NCBI RefSeq assembly: GCF_028686475.1 | Contig: NZ_JAQUCA010000007.1 | Coordinates: forward strand, 1-64,000 | Length of the DNA stretch: 64,000 nt | Direction of reading: 5' to 3' | Source: Giesbergeria sp. | GTDB taxonomy: Bacteria > Pseudomonadota > Gammaproteobacteria > Burkholderiales > Burkholderiaceae_C | Shown: one piece after another, positions 9,458 through 19,800 of the stretch | Layout: the number at the start of each line of letters is the position of its first letter | Numbering within the stretch: the first letter of the stretch is position 1 | Position numbers and translations under genes: made by a program | The notes under the pieces: generated by a model | The model's database searches: none | What the model was told of the DNA's origin: nothing | What the model saw: only the letters and a program-made list of their open reading frames with translations

Positions 9458-10210
9458 TCATACTGCGGCGGCCTTGGTTGGGTGAAGAATGGCGTTTGCT
9501 ACAGCATAAAAACGCGCATAAAACGCCTTGAAACTAGGCATGGTTTGCAGTGGCTCCCAGTCACTGGGGTGGTCTTGGCACCACAGGGCCAACTGGGCGG
9601 CGGACTGGTGTCCGCCTAAAGCATGGTCGAGTTGCGATTTGGCGGAACGAGGGGCATTGTCGTTGCCTGAAATATCTTCCAAGGCCGCATAGGAAGGATG
9701 GCCCTGCTGAGTGCAAGCCAACATCCACACCTCTGATTTTGGTTTTGGCAGCATTGGTACACCAAAATCAAAATCCGCTGCCTTAAAACCATCCAAGATG
9801 CTTTGCCATTGGTTGTGCCAAAGCTGTCCGGGGGCGCTGCGTGTGCCATCACTATCTCGAAACAACACCGCTATCACCGGCGAACCATCCTTGGCTTGCC
9901 ATTTTTTTGCAGCTAAACCCAACTGCTTTGCATTGTTGTAGTACAGACCCGTTTCAGCCTGCTGATGCCTGCCTCTGAGCGACTGCATACGCCCACGGCT
10001 TCGCTTGGCCTCTTGGGCCAATGTGGTCTCACTGATAAAAATGACCGCCTCGGGAAAAGAACGCAAGTCATAGCCCAGCAGCAACTCCCACAGCCTTTGC
10101 AACCAGATTGTCATCGGCCCCGGCGAAAAATCGCCATCAAAGCATACGCCCTGTGCATTGTTGCAAGCACCTATGTCCGTAGGGCCTTCTCCACTCACAA
10201 TCAGTTTCAT
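9458..10210 (-). CDS. TOPRIM-like/DUF4276-like protein of ATPase-TOPRIM pair A
   Basis: A 250-residue protein starting MKLIVSGEGPTDIG, an acidic motif typical of TOPRIM/DUF4276-like folds, with a second acidic motif VLFRDSDGTRS near residue 135. The ATG at 10208-10210 is chosen because it overlaps the stop of the upstream ATPase gene (ATGA). A segment KSEVWMLA follows, as in DUF4276-type proteins. It is probably the effector partner of the 10207-11409 ATPase. It shares organisation but little obvious sequence with the TOPRIM protein of pair B. Confidence 0.65.
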   Translation of the reverse strand: MKLIVSGEGPTDIGACNNAQGVCFDGDFSPGPMTIWLQRLWELLLGYDLRSFPEAVIFISETTLAQEAKRSRGRMQSLRGRHQQAETGLYYNNAKQLGLAAKKWQAKDGSPVIAVLFRDSDGTRSAPGQLWHNQWQSILDGFKAADFDFGVPMLPKPKSEVWMLACTQQGHPSYAALEDISGNDNAPRSAKSQLDHALGGHQSAAQLALWCQDHPSDWEPLQTMPSFKAFYARFYAVANAILHPTKAAAV

Positions 10211-11409
10211 ATTACATCCGACATGGCCTGTGCTTCGGCAGCAGCTTCGGCCATGATGGAGGCTTGGCGCGCTTGGTCTAGCGTGATGCACTCTTGGGCC
10301 AGTAGCTTTAAATCCGTATCGACAAAGGCATCGCCTGGCCCCATTGCCTTGAGTTTCTCGGCTATGCGTGGAATACCAAAAAATTTCCGTATGCGCGTCT
10401 CACCCTCTGGGGTTTTATAAAGCAGTTGCACCGCCTCGCGCGCCACATCATCGGGCAAGTAGTTCAGCAACAACGCGCTGTGCGTGGTCACTAACAACTG
10501 CTGCGGGCTTTGCAGCAAGGTGTCCACCAGCGTTTCGACAATCTCTTGGTTGATGCCGTTCTCTAGCTCATCGAGCAGCAGTAAAGAGCGTTTGGCATCT
10601 GCTTGGGTTAGCACCGCCAAAATACGCAACAAGCCATCATTGAGGTGAAGGGCATCGGTTTCCATGCGTTGCTCGCCAAACTGCTCGAACACCGATAGCT
10701 TTTTCCAGCCCGACCTTTGCGAGGTAATCTTAAAATCGACCAGCGCGGGGTAGAACTGCTGCAACAAGGTTATCAAGGAGGCTTTTTGTTCCCCTTTGAT
10801 GTTGTCCAGATAGGCCGACAATTTCTCGCCGCCTGCGCCAATATCATGCTCACTGGTGCGGGCACTCTTGCGTAGCAAGTGGGGCGACAACAGCTCTAGG
10901 GAGCGAACGGCACGCAGCGCATCACGGAACTCCCGCAAAGGCAGCGCAAGTTCAGTTTCTTTCAATGCCGACAGAATGGAGCCTTCGTACTCAAAGGCAA
11001 TGTTTTGGCTGGGCTTGGCTTCTAGGGCGTAAGACTGGCCAGTTAAGCGCAATAAGTTATGCGTCGCTTTACCATCACCCAAGAACGCGCTCTCATGCGA
11101 GCATCGCATATCGGAGCGGTTAAAGACACCGATCCAGGTCAACAAGCCACCATCGGAGGTGGTGAACCTGACATTGAAGGTGATGTTACGTTCCTTGCGC
11201 AGTTTGCAGTTGAGGTCAACAGCCTTCCAACCGCGCTGATCTAGCCAGCCTTGCAAGTCGCCACGCATCAGCTGCGATAAAAAGTCGAAGGCTTGCAGCA
11301 CGGTGCTTTTGCCCGCGCCGTTCATACCCACCAGGCAGTTGAACTGCCCCAGCGGTATCGTCACTTCGGCCAGTGACTTAAAGTTGACAAACCGAACGGA
11401 ATTAATCAT
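10207..11409 (-). CDS. AAA15-like ABC ATPase of ATPase-TOPRIM pair A
   Basis: A 400-residue ATPase starting MINSVRFVNFKSL, with Walker A CLVGMNGAGKSTVLQAF (about residues 22-38), LHLNDGLLRILAVL as signature-like region, and Walker B LLLLDELENGINQE followed by VTTHSALLL. The ATG at 11407-11409 overlaps the pglX stop by eight bases, tying it to the BREX transcript. Two ATPase-TOPRIM pairs in tandem between pglX and pglZ is an unusual BREX arrangement. Confidence 0.82.
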   Translation of the reverse strand: MINSVRFVNFKSLAEVTIPLGQFNCLVGMNGAGKSTVLQAFDFLSQLMRGDLQGWLDQRGWKAVDLNCKLRKERNITFNVRFTTSDGGLLTWIGVFNRSDMRCSHESAFLGDGKATHNLLRLTGQSYALEAKPSQNIAFEYEGSILSALKETELALPLREFRDALRAVRSLELLSPHLLRKSARTSEHDIGAGGEKLSAYLDNIKGEQKASLITLLQQFYPALVDFKITSQRSGWKKLSVFEQFGEQRMETDALHLNDGLLRILAVLTQADAKRSLLLLDELENGINQEIVETLVDTLLQSPQQLLVTTHSALLLNYLPDDVAREAVQLLYKTPEGETRIRKFFGIPRIAEKLKAMGPGDAFVDTDLKLLAQECITLDQARQASIMAEAAAEAQAMSDVI

Positions 11410-14400
11410 CCCCACTGCCCCCCGTGACCAGCTTGACCCCCTCCAGCAAGTCGCCAAACTTGCCGTAATTGACTTTCACGCCATCGTCTAAATCCAGCGT
11501 GATACGCATGTCGGCGTAGTGGCGCAGGGTTTCGTCGTAGGCCAGCAGTTCGGTGTGTTTTTTGCGCAGGGCTTCGATTTGTTTACGCAGTTTGGTGCGC
11601 GCAGCGGTGCTGCTGGCGGCGTTGGCGTCTTGCTCTAGCATTTCTAGGCGATTGGCCATTTTGGCGCTGAGGGGGATGACGTATTCAGCGCGCATCCGGG
11701 CCAGTGTGCCCTCGTGGTAGCGGTGCAGATAGACCAACGCCTGAAACGCGCCCTGTTTGCCGCTGCTGAACAGCCAGTAAATGGGGCGCTTTTTGTAGGT
11801 TTGCAGGTGGTCTTTGAAGAACTTGCTGGCGATATAGCGGCGAATGGTCTCTTCCGGGGTTTCGCTGGCTTTGGGGCCAAGGCTTTCGGCCAGCCAAGCG
11901 AGGTTTTCGGCCAAAGTATCTGGCCCCCAGACAGCGTGCAGAAATTCGCGGATGCGCTCGGGCGCGTCGTCGGCAAACCAATGTTCGTCGGTGATGGGCA
12001 GGATGCCGTCGGCATCGGCGGGAAAGCTGGGGTAGCGGCTGGGGTCAAAGCCGATATTGCCCGCGTGGGCGTAAATGAGGCCGGGCGCATCGAGGCTATA
12101 GCGGCCCATCATGCAGCCGATGGCGTAGGAGATCAGGCGCTGGCAATCTTTTTCGCGGTCGGCGCGGGTGAGGGTGATTTGGGATTCGGGGACTTCGGGG
12201 GAAAGTTCGTCTTGGAGGCCGTAGGCGTCGATAAATATCTGATTATTTCTCTCCTCAACTCCTTTCAAATCTTCAAATGTTTGCAGAAGACTTACTTCGC
12301 GATTTTGCCAACTTACTTCCAAGGATTCTGCTTTTGTTCCCGCTGCAACCAAAGGACTTGCCAAAAAGTCCCAGCTGCTTTCTTCTGAATCCCAATCGTT
12401 CTTAGCGATAGAGATTGCCGCCTTTGCCAAAGTGGTCAGTTGCGATTTTAAGGGATCAAGTTCCGAGTCAAGAACCGGGATGGCTGAAATATTTTCAACC
12501 TGAAAATTTAATGTCGGATTTATTGCGTTTAGATAATAACTAGCAACCTTGCTAACCATTAAGGCAGCAATCCACATTCGCTGATCTTCATCAGGAAAAA
12601 TTGATGACCCTGCAACATCAAAGATGAATCCAGCATCGGAAACTCGAACGCCAAAGTACGCAGAACTAATGTATGACCATGTTACGGATGGCTTGAAATA
12701 ATACTTTCGGTTTTTTATAACGAATTCTGGATCACTAATTCGCGGATACTTCTCTCGAACCATATTGATTAGTGCTTCACCACCATTTTCATAAAAAATC
12801 ACGAAATCGTTGTTGCCATACCATTTTCTAAACTCCCCACCTTTGTTGTATGGGAACCAATCTTTACCAATATTATTGCCTTCATCAGCACTATTGCAGC
12901 CGAATGCAATTTTGTTGTTGGGCACTTCATGCCAAAGCCGCAAATATCTTTTATTGTCCGTTGTGGCCATTCCTTGTCGAGGCTGACTAATATCTCCGAG
13001 CAATTTAGATATTAAATAATTATCCCTAGCTTTATTGGAGACCCAATACGCCACCGGACTCCCCGGAATTTTCTTGAAATCATCCGGCTTGGCCGTATAG
13101 AACCAGCCGCAATCCTTGTTTTTAATCGCTTCTAGCGTTTTTGGCCCTTGCTGGTCTGCACCCTTAAAATCTGACAAACGCACATAAGACCCGACAAACT
13201 GTGCCACATGCTGCTTGGCCAAGGTAAAAGTGCAAATCGGCACCGTGGCCCCATCAAAACCGGAATACTCTAATTGGATTAAACTGGTTAGGGTGGCGTT
13301 ATCAATAAAGTGGGTGCGTAGTTGTTCGTAAGAAGAAATAAACATCCATACAAACGGCGACATAAAGCCAAGTTGGCCGTTGGGTTTTGCAAAAGATAAA
13401 TCTCGCATCATAAAGGCTGAAAACAGGTCTTTTTCATAACCGGCATATTCAGCCTTCAAATAATTCTTCAGTACCGGGGTTAGATACTTACCACCCATAT
13501 ACGGCGGATTGGCCACCACCGCATCAAATTGCATCGCCAACACCTGCGCCTGTTGCAGCAGCGGCCACAGGTCTTTGGCGGCGGCTTGGGCATATAAATC
13601 GGCGGCGTGCAGCGCTGGCTCTAGCCACTCGCGCAGCGCGGGCAGTTGCGCGGCACATTGCGGGCTGATTTTTATCAACGAACCAAAAGTTTTGGCATGT
13701 TCAAAGGTAGCAATCAACGCGGCCACGGTGGCACCCAGACCGCCCTCTCCCCCTCCCGTAGGTTGGGTTACTACGTAACCCAACATCCCCGGTGCATCCA
13801 TCCCCGTCGCATCCATCCCCGGTGCATCCAAGGTTTGTTGGATTGGTTGGGTTTGTTGGGTTAGCCCTTGCGGGCCAACCCAACCTACGGGAGGCACGGG
13901 GGACACGGGAGGCACGGGGGACACGGGCGACAAGGCGGCGCAGAGAGTGTCGGCGTCCAGCCCTTGGCTGCTTTGCAGGCTGTGGATATTCAGGCGCGGC
14001 GGCTGGCTGGCGTCGCTCAACAGGCGGCGGTCATCGGCGCGGGCTTTCATCAGCAGGGCAAAACCGGCCATTTGCGCGGCGCGGTCGTCAATGTCCAAGC
14101 CGTAGAGGTTTTTTTCCAAAATCAGGCGCGGAATATCGCGCAGCCGGTAGCCGCGTTCTAAATAAATGGCCTTCAGCACATCGTAGGCCACCACCAAAAT
14201 ATGGCCGCTGCCGCAGGCCGGGTCTAGCACGGTGATGGTTTCGGGGTTGAGCGTGCCGCCGTCTTCGGCAATGCGGGTTTGGATCAGGGCATCAAGCTGG
14301 GCTTGCACTTCGGGCGTTTGCTCTGCCGGTTCAATGTAGTAGGGCCATTCTTGGCCCAAGGTACTGCCGGGGTTGGCCATCAGCCACAGGCGGCCCACGC

Positions 14401-15151
14401 TGTTTTGCACCAGATATTGCACGATCCAGTTGGGCGTAAACAATTGCGTGGCGGCGGGGATATCTTCGCTTTTCACCACCTTGCCTATTACTTGGTCTTT
14501 TTTCTCGCTGATGTAAAACTGGTACAGCCAGCCAATCACTTCGATGTCTTCCCAGTCGGCTTCGGGCACGCCCGCCACCAGTTTGGCGATGATGGAATCG
14601 GTGTGCAGCAGGTTATCGGGCAGCAGCAGTTCGGTGTCGTCGTCAATGCGCTCGAACAAAAACGGCATGGTGCGCGATAGCTCGTTGCACTGGGCTACCA
14701 GCAGCAGCTTATACAGGGCGTTGTCTTGGTTGCCTGCCAATTGCATGGCTTGCACTTGGTCTGGGTTCAGGCCGGGCAGCACTACTGCACTGGCGTGGCG
14801 CAGTAGCTCGGGCAGGCCAGCATCGCGGCTGGACAGCACGCGCTGGCCGTGGTCTAAAAAGTCGTGCAACTCCAAATAGCGCAGCGCGGCCAAGCGGTTA
14901 AACCAAGTGTAGGCCACTTCTTCGATGGTTTGGGCAAAGCCTTGGCGTTGGATGCGTTGCACCAGTGTGGCGCGTTGCGCGGCGACTTTGGCGGGCCACT
15001 CGGTGCCGTCGATAATGGCTACACCCCCGCTGACCGTGGCGGGCGCTACCTGCGTGGCGCTGATGCCCAGCAATGCGGCGCGGGCGGTTAAGGCGGCTAT
15101 GAAGTCCTTGCGGGCTTGGGGGGCGTAGGACTTGAGGTTGGATTTGTTCAT
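11402..15151 (-). CDS. pglX: BREX adenine methyltransferase PglX
   Basis: A 1249-residue N6-adenine DNA methyltransferase that marks host DNA in BREX. Motif I is VLDPACGSGH (about residues 307-316) and the catalytic motif IV is VVANPPYMGGKY (about 543-554). The long target-recognition and C-terminal region follows. Residues about 407-472 are a low-complexity in-frame insertion made of palindromic and tandem repeats (SPVPPV and DAPGM units), described separately; the frame remains open through it. The gene lies 48 bases downstream of hipA and overlaps the next ATPase gene. Confidence 0.95.
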   Translation of the reverse strand: MNKSNLKSYAPQARKDFIAALTARAALLGISATQVAPATVSGGVAIIDGTEWPAKVAAQRATLVQRIQRQGFAQTIEEVAYTWFNRLAALRYLELHDFLDHGQRVLSSRDAGLPELLRHASAVVLPGLNPDQVQAMQLAGNQDNALYKLLLVAQCNELSRTMPFLFERIDDDTELLLPDNLLHTDSIIAKLVAGVPEADWEDIEVIGWLYQFYISEKKDQVIGKVVKSEDIPAATQLFTPNWIVQYLVQNSVGRLWLMANPGSTLGQEWPYYIEPAEQTPEVQAQLDALIQTRIAEDGGTLNPETITVLDPACGSGHILVVAYDVLKAIYLERGYRLRDIPRLILEKNLYGLDIDDRAAQMAGFALLMKARADDRRLLSDASQPPRLNIHSLQSSQGLDADTLCAALSPVSPVPPVSPVPPVGWVGPQGLTQQTQPIQQTLDAPGMDATGMDAPGMLGYVVTQPTGGGEGGLGATVAALIATFEHAKTFGSLIKISPQCAAQLPALREWLEPALHAADLYAQAAAKDLWPLLQQAQVLAMQFDAVVANPPYMGGKYLTPVLKNYLKAEYAGYEKDLFSAFMMRDLSFAKPNGQLGFMSPFVWMFISSYEQLRTHFIDNATLTSLIQLEYSGFDGATVPICTFTLAKQHVAQFVGSYVRLSDFKGADQQGPKTLEAIKNKDCGWFYTAKPDDFKKIPGSPVAYWVSNKARDNYLISKLLGDISQPRQGMATTDNKRYLRLWHEVPNNKIAFGCNSADEGNNIGKDWFPYNKGGEFRKWYGNNDFVIFYENGGEALINMVREKYPRISDPEFVIKNRKYYFKPSVTWSYISSAYFGVRVSDAGFIFDVAGSSIFPDEDQRMWIAALMVSKVASYYLNAINPTLNFQVENISAIPVLDSELDPLKSQLTTLAKAAISIAKNDWDSEESSWDFLASPLVAAGTKAESLEVSWQNREVSLLQTFEDLKGVEERNNQIFIDAYGLQDELSPEVPESQITLTRADREKDCQRLISYAIGCMMGRYSLDAPGLIYAHAGNIGFDPSRYPSFPADADGILPITDEHWFADDAPERIREFLHAVWGPDTLAENLAWLAESLGPKASETPEETIRRYIASKFFKDHLQTYKKRPIYWLFSSGKQGAFQALVYLHRYHEGTLARMRAEYVIPLSAKMANRLEMLEQDANAASSTAARTKLRKQIEALRKKHTELLAYDETLRHYADMRITLDLDDGVKVNYGKFGDLLEGVKLVTGGSGDD
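13740..13930. repeat. In-frame palindromic and tandem repeat insertion in pglX
   Basis: The outer arms CCTCCCGTAGGTTGGGTT (13752-13769) and its exact reverse complement (13877-13894) enclose two smaller palindromes: GTTGGGTTA/TAACCCAAC at 13762-13784, and a GTTGGGTTAGCCC-type hairpin at 13855-13884. Three 15-base units ATCCCCGGTGCATCC fill 13785-13829 and two 18-base units GGGAGGCACGGGGGACAC fill 13889-13924. All unit lengths are multiples of three, so the pglX frame is kept. Confidence 0.85.
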
Positions 15152-15199
15152 ATTAGACGCTCTGGGGGGTGTTCTATGCTGTGGAAATGATGCTGTTTT

Positions 15200-16492
15200 T
15201 CATCTTTTATTGCGCTGCCCTTTGCGCCGGGTTTGTTGCTCCACGGAAGTCAGCGCCTGTTCCAGAAGTTCAGGGTTTTCAGCCAATTCGGTGGCAAAAG
15301 CAAAAGCGGGCCTAAACTGGGCAATCCGTAGCACAGGCACACCTTGGTCTTGCAACAGTTGCTCCCAGGACTGGGCAACATAGGCTGCAGCGTCGCCAAG
15401 CCAAGCAGCAGCATCGCGCAAGCTCATGCCTAAATGCGGTGCTGCACTCAACAAATTGTGTGCAGAGCACTCTTGCGAGCCATCGGCAGTTACGCTCATG
15501 GCCAAGATGCGGTTAAAAGTGGGCAAAGGGGTAATATCAAACACTTTAGACAGTCGCCAACCCGTGCCGTCGTGCAACAAACCGTGGTTACGGGGGTGGT
15601 CATCACCATTGCCCACCAGCGCGTTGTAAGCCATGCGCCGCCAAAGTTCTTGCAGGTCTTGCTGGCAATCTTGCGGGTCACTAATCCAGCGACGCATCTG
15701 ATCGGCTAAGACCAAATACGAACGTCGCGCATCGCCAGGCAAAGTGTTGGCACTCAATCCCAAGACAGTGTGGGCGCTGGCAAACAAATGGCGTTGAAGG
15801 TGCAGCGGATCGCCAACCCGGTCAAAGCGTTCGATTAAGAACACTTCGCGCCCAGCATGGGTTTCCAATCGCACTTCGGGCACCTGCAAATCCAACTCTG
15901 ATGCCATACGCATCACAATGTATTCACGCGCTGGCAGGTGGGGCGCATCCCCCCGGTCTTGGAGCTTAGCAAGCCACAGCTTACCTTGGTGCTGCAAAGT
16001 CAGCTTGGGACGCTCCCCCCCCGCACTGGTGGTAGCATCGTCTAGCAAACGGCGTATAGCCCGGCTGGCTGGTGTCGTTTCTTCTAGTTCTTGAATATAG
16101 GTTTTGAGTTCATCCAATGTGTGGGGCTGCCATGCCAATTTACGCTCAATATCATGGCACACCTCAATGGCTCCCACTCCGTCGGCAGGGCCAAACTCTA
16201 GCAATTCCAAAGGAGTCAAAGTGCGGTCATGCTGTGCATGTAAACGGTCAGCACCATAGCCTGCGGGCATGGCATCGGCCACCACACCGGGCAGACCACC
16301 GTTTTGCAACAAAGGAATGCCCGTGTTTTTACGGGAAAAGCGCAGCTGTATCGGATCGAGTGCGCGCGCATGGGCCATGTCCATATAGGCTTGCTCGTAC
16401 CATAGCTTGCCTTGACCAGCGATCATCGCCAACTGCCCTGCCAATACGGGGTCAGATACACCGGGCAGCCAAGTCCAGACAGGGGTTTTCAT
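15200..16492 (-). CDS. hipA: HipA-like Ser/Thr kinase toxin
   Basis: A 430-residue HipA-family kinase. The catalytic loop NALVGNGDDHPRNHGLL (about residues 289-305) has the Asp and Asn expected of the family, and DITP (metal-binding DFG equivalent) follows. HipA toxins phosphorylate translation factors and cause growth arrest. The ATG at 16490-16492 overlaps the hipB stop (ATGA). The pair lies inside the BREX operon between brxC and pglX, a position where it may stabilise or gate the defence locus. Confidence 0.88.
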   Translation of the reverse strand: MKTPVWTWLPGVSDPVLAGQLAMIAGQGKLWYEQAYMDMAHARALDPIQLRFSRKNTGIPLLQNGGLPGVVADAMPAGYGADRLHAQHDRTLTPLELLEFGPADGVGAIEVCHDIERKLAWQPHTLDELKTYIQELEETTPASRAIRRLLDDATTSAGGERPKLTLQHQGKLWLAKLQDRGDAPHLPAREYIVMRMASELDLQVPEVRLETHAGREVFLIERFDRVGDPLHLQRHLFASAHTVLGLSANTLPGDARRSYLVLADQMRRWISDPQDCQQDLQELWRRMAYNALVGNGDDHPRNHGLLHDGTGWRLSKVFDITPLPTFNRILAMSVTADGSQECSAHNLLSAAPHLGMSLRDAAAWLGDAAAYVAQSWEQLLQDQGVPVLRIAQFRPAFAFATELAENPELLEQALTSVEQQTRRKGQRNKR

Positions 16493-16779
16493 CGTTGCAG
16501 CTGCTGCACAGCATATTGAACCAAGGCTGGGTCGCGCTCAGGCTGCAGCCACTGGTCAATTTCGGCCAACAAGCCAAGCGCATCTAGCACCCGTGCCAAA
16601 GTACCTACAGCCACGCCCGGATGGCCTTTCTCCAGCGCAGCAATAGAGCTGGCCCCAACACCCGCTAAAAAAGCCAGATCACGTTGGTTGAGTTGACGGG
16701 CACGCCGGGCTAAAGCCACACGCTGGCCCAAGGCCACCAAGGATTTGCCGGGCAACAGTGGGAAAGGATGTGTTGCCAT
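16489..16779 (-). CDS. hipB: HipB-like XRE antitoxin
   Basis: A 96-residue protein with an XRE helix-turn-helix (about residues 18-72; QLNQRDLAFLAGVGASSIAA). It should neutralise HipA and repress the promoter upstream. A 10-bp inverted repeat lies directly before the gene at 16786-16821. Start ATG follows the repeat closely. Confidence 0.87.
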   Translation of the reverse strand: MATHPFPLLPGKSLVALGQRVALARRARQLNQRDLAFLAGVGASSIAALEKGHPGVAVGTLARVLDALGLLAEIDQWLQPERDPALVQYAVQQLQR

Positions 16780-16785
16780 TATTGA

Positions 16786-16821
16786 AATATCAATCTATCT
16801 TCTCAAATTTGGATTGATATT
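16786..16821. promoter_or_regulatory. Inverted-repeat operator before hipBA
   Basis: AATATCAATC (16786-16795) and its exact reverse complement GATTGATATT (16812-16821) are separated by 16 bases in the AT-rich gap between brxC and hipB. Position and symmetry suggest the HipB binding site, which could give hipBA and the downstream pglX its own regulated promoter. Confidence 0.6.
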
Positions 16822-16834
16822 ACACGTATTTTTC

Positions 16835-19800
16835 TTACTGCACCCGCGCTTTTTTGCCTGCCCGCACCGTCGCCAGCAACTCGGCCTTGAGTTGGGTGAC
16901 AAAACCTTCCACATCAGCCTCGCTCTCTAAGTAGGTTTTGCTGCCCATATCGGCCACGCGCACCACTTGAATTGGCTTGGCCACCGGGGTCAGGGGCGGC
17001 GTATGCTGGGTGGCGTTGGATGCCGACTTGCCCAGCGCAACGCTGGGGGCAGATGCTTGGTTTTTGGCGGCTTGGGCCAGTTTGTCCATCACCTCGTCGA
17101 GCAAATCTGCCGCCCGACCTTGCAGAAACAAGATTTTCGGAATGCTGCTCAGGCTGGCCACTTGTATTTTCAGGTCTTGCAAGGGCTTGAGTACCTTGTT
17201 GCGTAGCTCAGGCGGGGCGTGTGCAGCATCCAGCGCTTGGGTGGCCTCGGCCAATTTGGCCTCGATAGAAATCAAGGCTTGTTCACGCCGTGCAGCTGCC
17301 AGCGTTTCATTAGCCTTGGCCAGCGCAGTGACCAGCGCCTCAATCTGGCTAATTTGACCATAGGGCGCAGGGTTGGCACGGATGGCCTCTAATTGAGCCA
17401 AAGCGCTGGCTGCTTGCGGGTCTTTGACCAAGGCATCGTGGTTGTCTGCCACAGCATTCAAGATGTCGAGCAAACGCACCCAGGTATTGGCTTGGGTGCG
17501 ATAAAAACTAAGCACATCGTGGGTGTCATCGGCCAAATCGCGCCAATCATTGCGCCGGGCCACCACGGCTTCGATGAATTCGTAGCTGTCACGAATGGCC
17601 AATTGCTGCTCGATGGTAGCCAAGGCTTTGGCAATATCTGCTGCACCGGGGTAATACTTTTGCTCGGCTTTGACGCGGGCGCGCTCCAATTCGGCCTTCA
17701 AGCTGTGCAGCCGTTCACGGAAGCTGGCCACCAGTGCATCTTGCTCATCGGACGGCATGAGCGAGAACAGGTCACGGTGGATTTCGCGCGCCTTTTGGCG
17801 GGTGGCGTTGTCGTTGGTTTTGCGTTTGAGGATATAGACCGTGCGAAAGCGCGATTCTTTGGTCAATGGCTCGATGGCCGCTGGGCCGTCGAGGTCGTTG
17901 CCTTCCATCACCAGTTTGATTTCGCCCCCCATGAACAAGCGGGCCACCAACAGCACGGTTTCCCACGCAGGCCGCCAGCCCCAAGGGGCTTTGGCAAAAC
18001 GCTCCACCACATCCGATAACAAGACACGGTTTTGGCTGGCGGCGATTGACAGGTATTGGCGCATTTCAGCCAGCGCCAAAGCGTTGCCCTCTTCGGTGGT
18101 GGCTTCGGCCATCTTGCTTTGCGCCACACTATCGGCAGTCAGCACAGCGCGAATTTCTGCCATAGGGTCTGGAGCACGCACCTTGATGTAACCCAGCTTG
18201 CTGAAGGTGTTGCTCACGAGGTAGTTAAGCAACTCGTCCACCAAATTGCTGGGGGGCTGTGGCTTGATCTGGGTCTTCTGGCCCAAAACGTAGAACTGGC
18301 CGCTGCTTATCATGCTGGCCAGTTGCAGCAGCAGGCGGGCACGGCGTTGACGATTTTCTTCTTTACGATCCAGCAAAATGCGCTTGAGGGCGGGGGTGGC
18401 CAAATCGTTTTTAGGGCCGATGTATTTCTCAATTTGCAGGTAGGTACGCAGTTCCACATCCACCCGACCTTCGTTGGCCAGTTTGATGATGGCACGCCCT
18501 GCCCCTTCGATACTGCGGCCAATGCACTTGGCATCGCTCATCAAATCGTAGTCGCCCCCCACCGGGGTGAGCACTTCTAGCGTCAGGTCGTGGTTGGCTT
18601 GGCGGTAGGGGGCGGCATCAAGCAGGCGGTTGAATTCGTAATCAGCCTTGGTATGGCGGTGGCGTACTTTGTTTTGGCCACTGAGGATTTCGTCAAATAT
18701 CAGCTCGGCTACCAAACGGCTCAATTCAGTGCTGGAAACATCTACCGCCTTGATTTCTTGCGACACATCGCGCTCTTCGTTGGTGAGGAAGAACCAGAGA
18801 TCGCCATTGCGGTTGACCAAGTTTTGGCGCTCTAGCCGTTCCAAACTTTCCGAGATGCTGCGTTTCAAGGCCAGTTTGTCGGCATCGATTTCGTTCAGGC
18901 ACAGAGTGGCCAGATTGTCCACCGTGCCTTTGACGGCATCAGCGTAGCGGATGAGAAAGAGCGCACGCAACAGCTTGATGTCGTCGAGCTGGCTTTCCGA
19001 CTTTTGCAGTGCTGGGTTATCGGAGGCTTGGTCGATAGCGCGCTTGACGGCAGGCTCCAAAAAAGACTCGATGGCGGGATAGAAGTCGTACAAGGGCACC
19101 AAGGCGGCATCGGTACCCCGCTGAGAGTTGCGCACAGCAGCCGTTTGGAAGGCATCGAGCATAGAGCGCTCGCCTTTGGCCAAATGCACGCCCGTAGCAC
19201 CCACCTTGCGGATGGACTCAAACACTTTTTGCAGCAGCTGGAACTGGTAGGGCGCGAAGGGGTAATGCGCGGCAAAGTCTTCAGCGCTTTGGATACGCTT
19301 GAAGGCGATGGCGTGGTCGGCGAATGACAGCTGGTTGTTAAGGATGTCACCCTTGGTGGCCCAAATGCGCTGCAACTCGGCCTGTGCGGCTGGAGTTTTC
19401 TCTAGCAAACGGTGGGCAATCACCTCGTCGGTGTTAGAGCTGGAGAGCAGCAGTCGAGTGTGGAAGCGGCCCTGAATTTTGGAGAAGTCTTGCCCGTGGG
19501 CCTTACTACCTTCGCCCAGCGTGGCATCGATGTCTGCTTGGCTGGTGACGATGACCCATGCCCGCCCCTTGCACTGGGTACCCAATTGCTCGGTGATGGT
19601 TTGCAGATTGAGCATGAGTTGGGTGTTGTTGCCGATGAACTGACCCACTTCATCCACCAAAAACACCACACGATGCTGCGGCCCTTTGGTTTGTAGGTAA
19701 CTGTTGACCAGCGCCGCAAAACCTTCGATGTTGACTGTGTGGCGCTCGCGTGCATCGTCAAACCATTTGCCAGCAGAATCCTCCGACATGCCCAACGCTT

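Noticed and set aside
13740..13930. Phase-variable frameshift tract in pglX
   Set aside because: Repeat units are 15 and 18 bases, so changes in number keep the frame; G runs are at most five.
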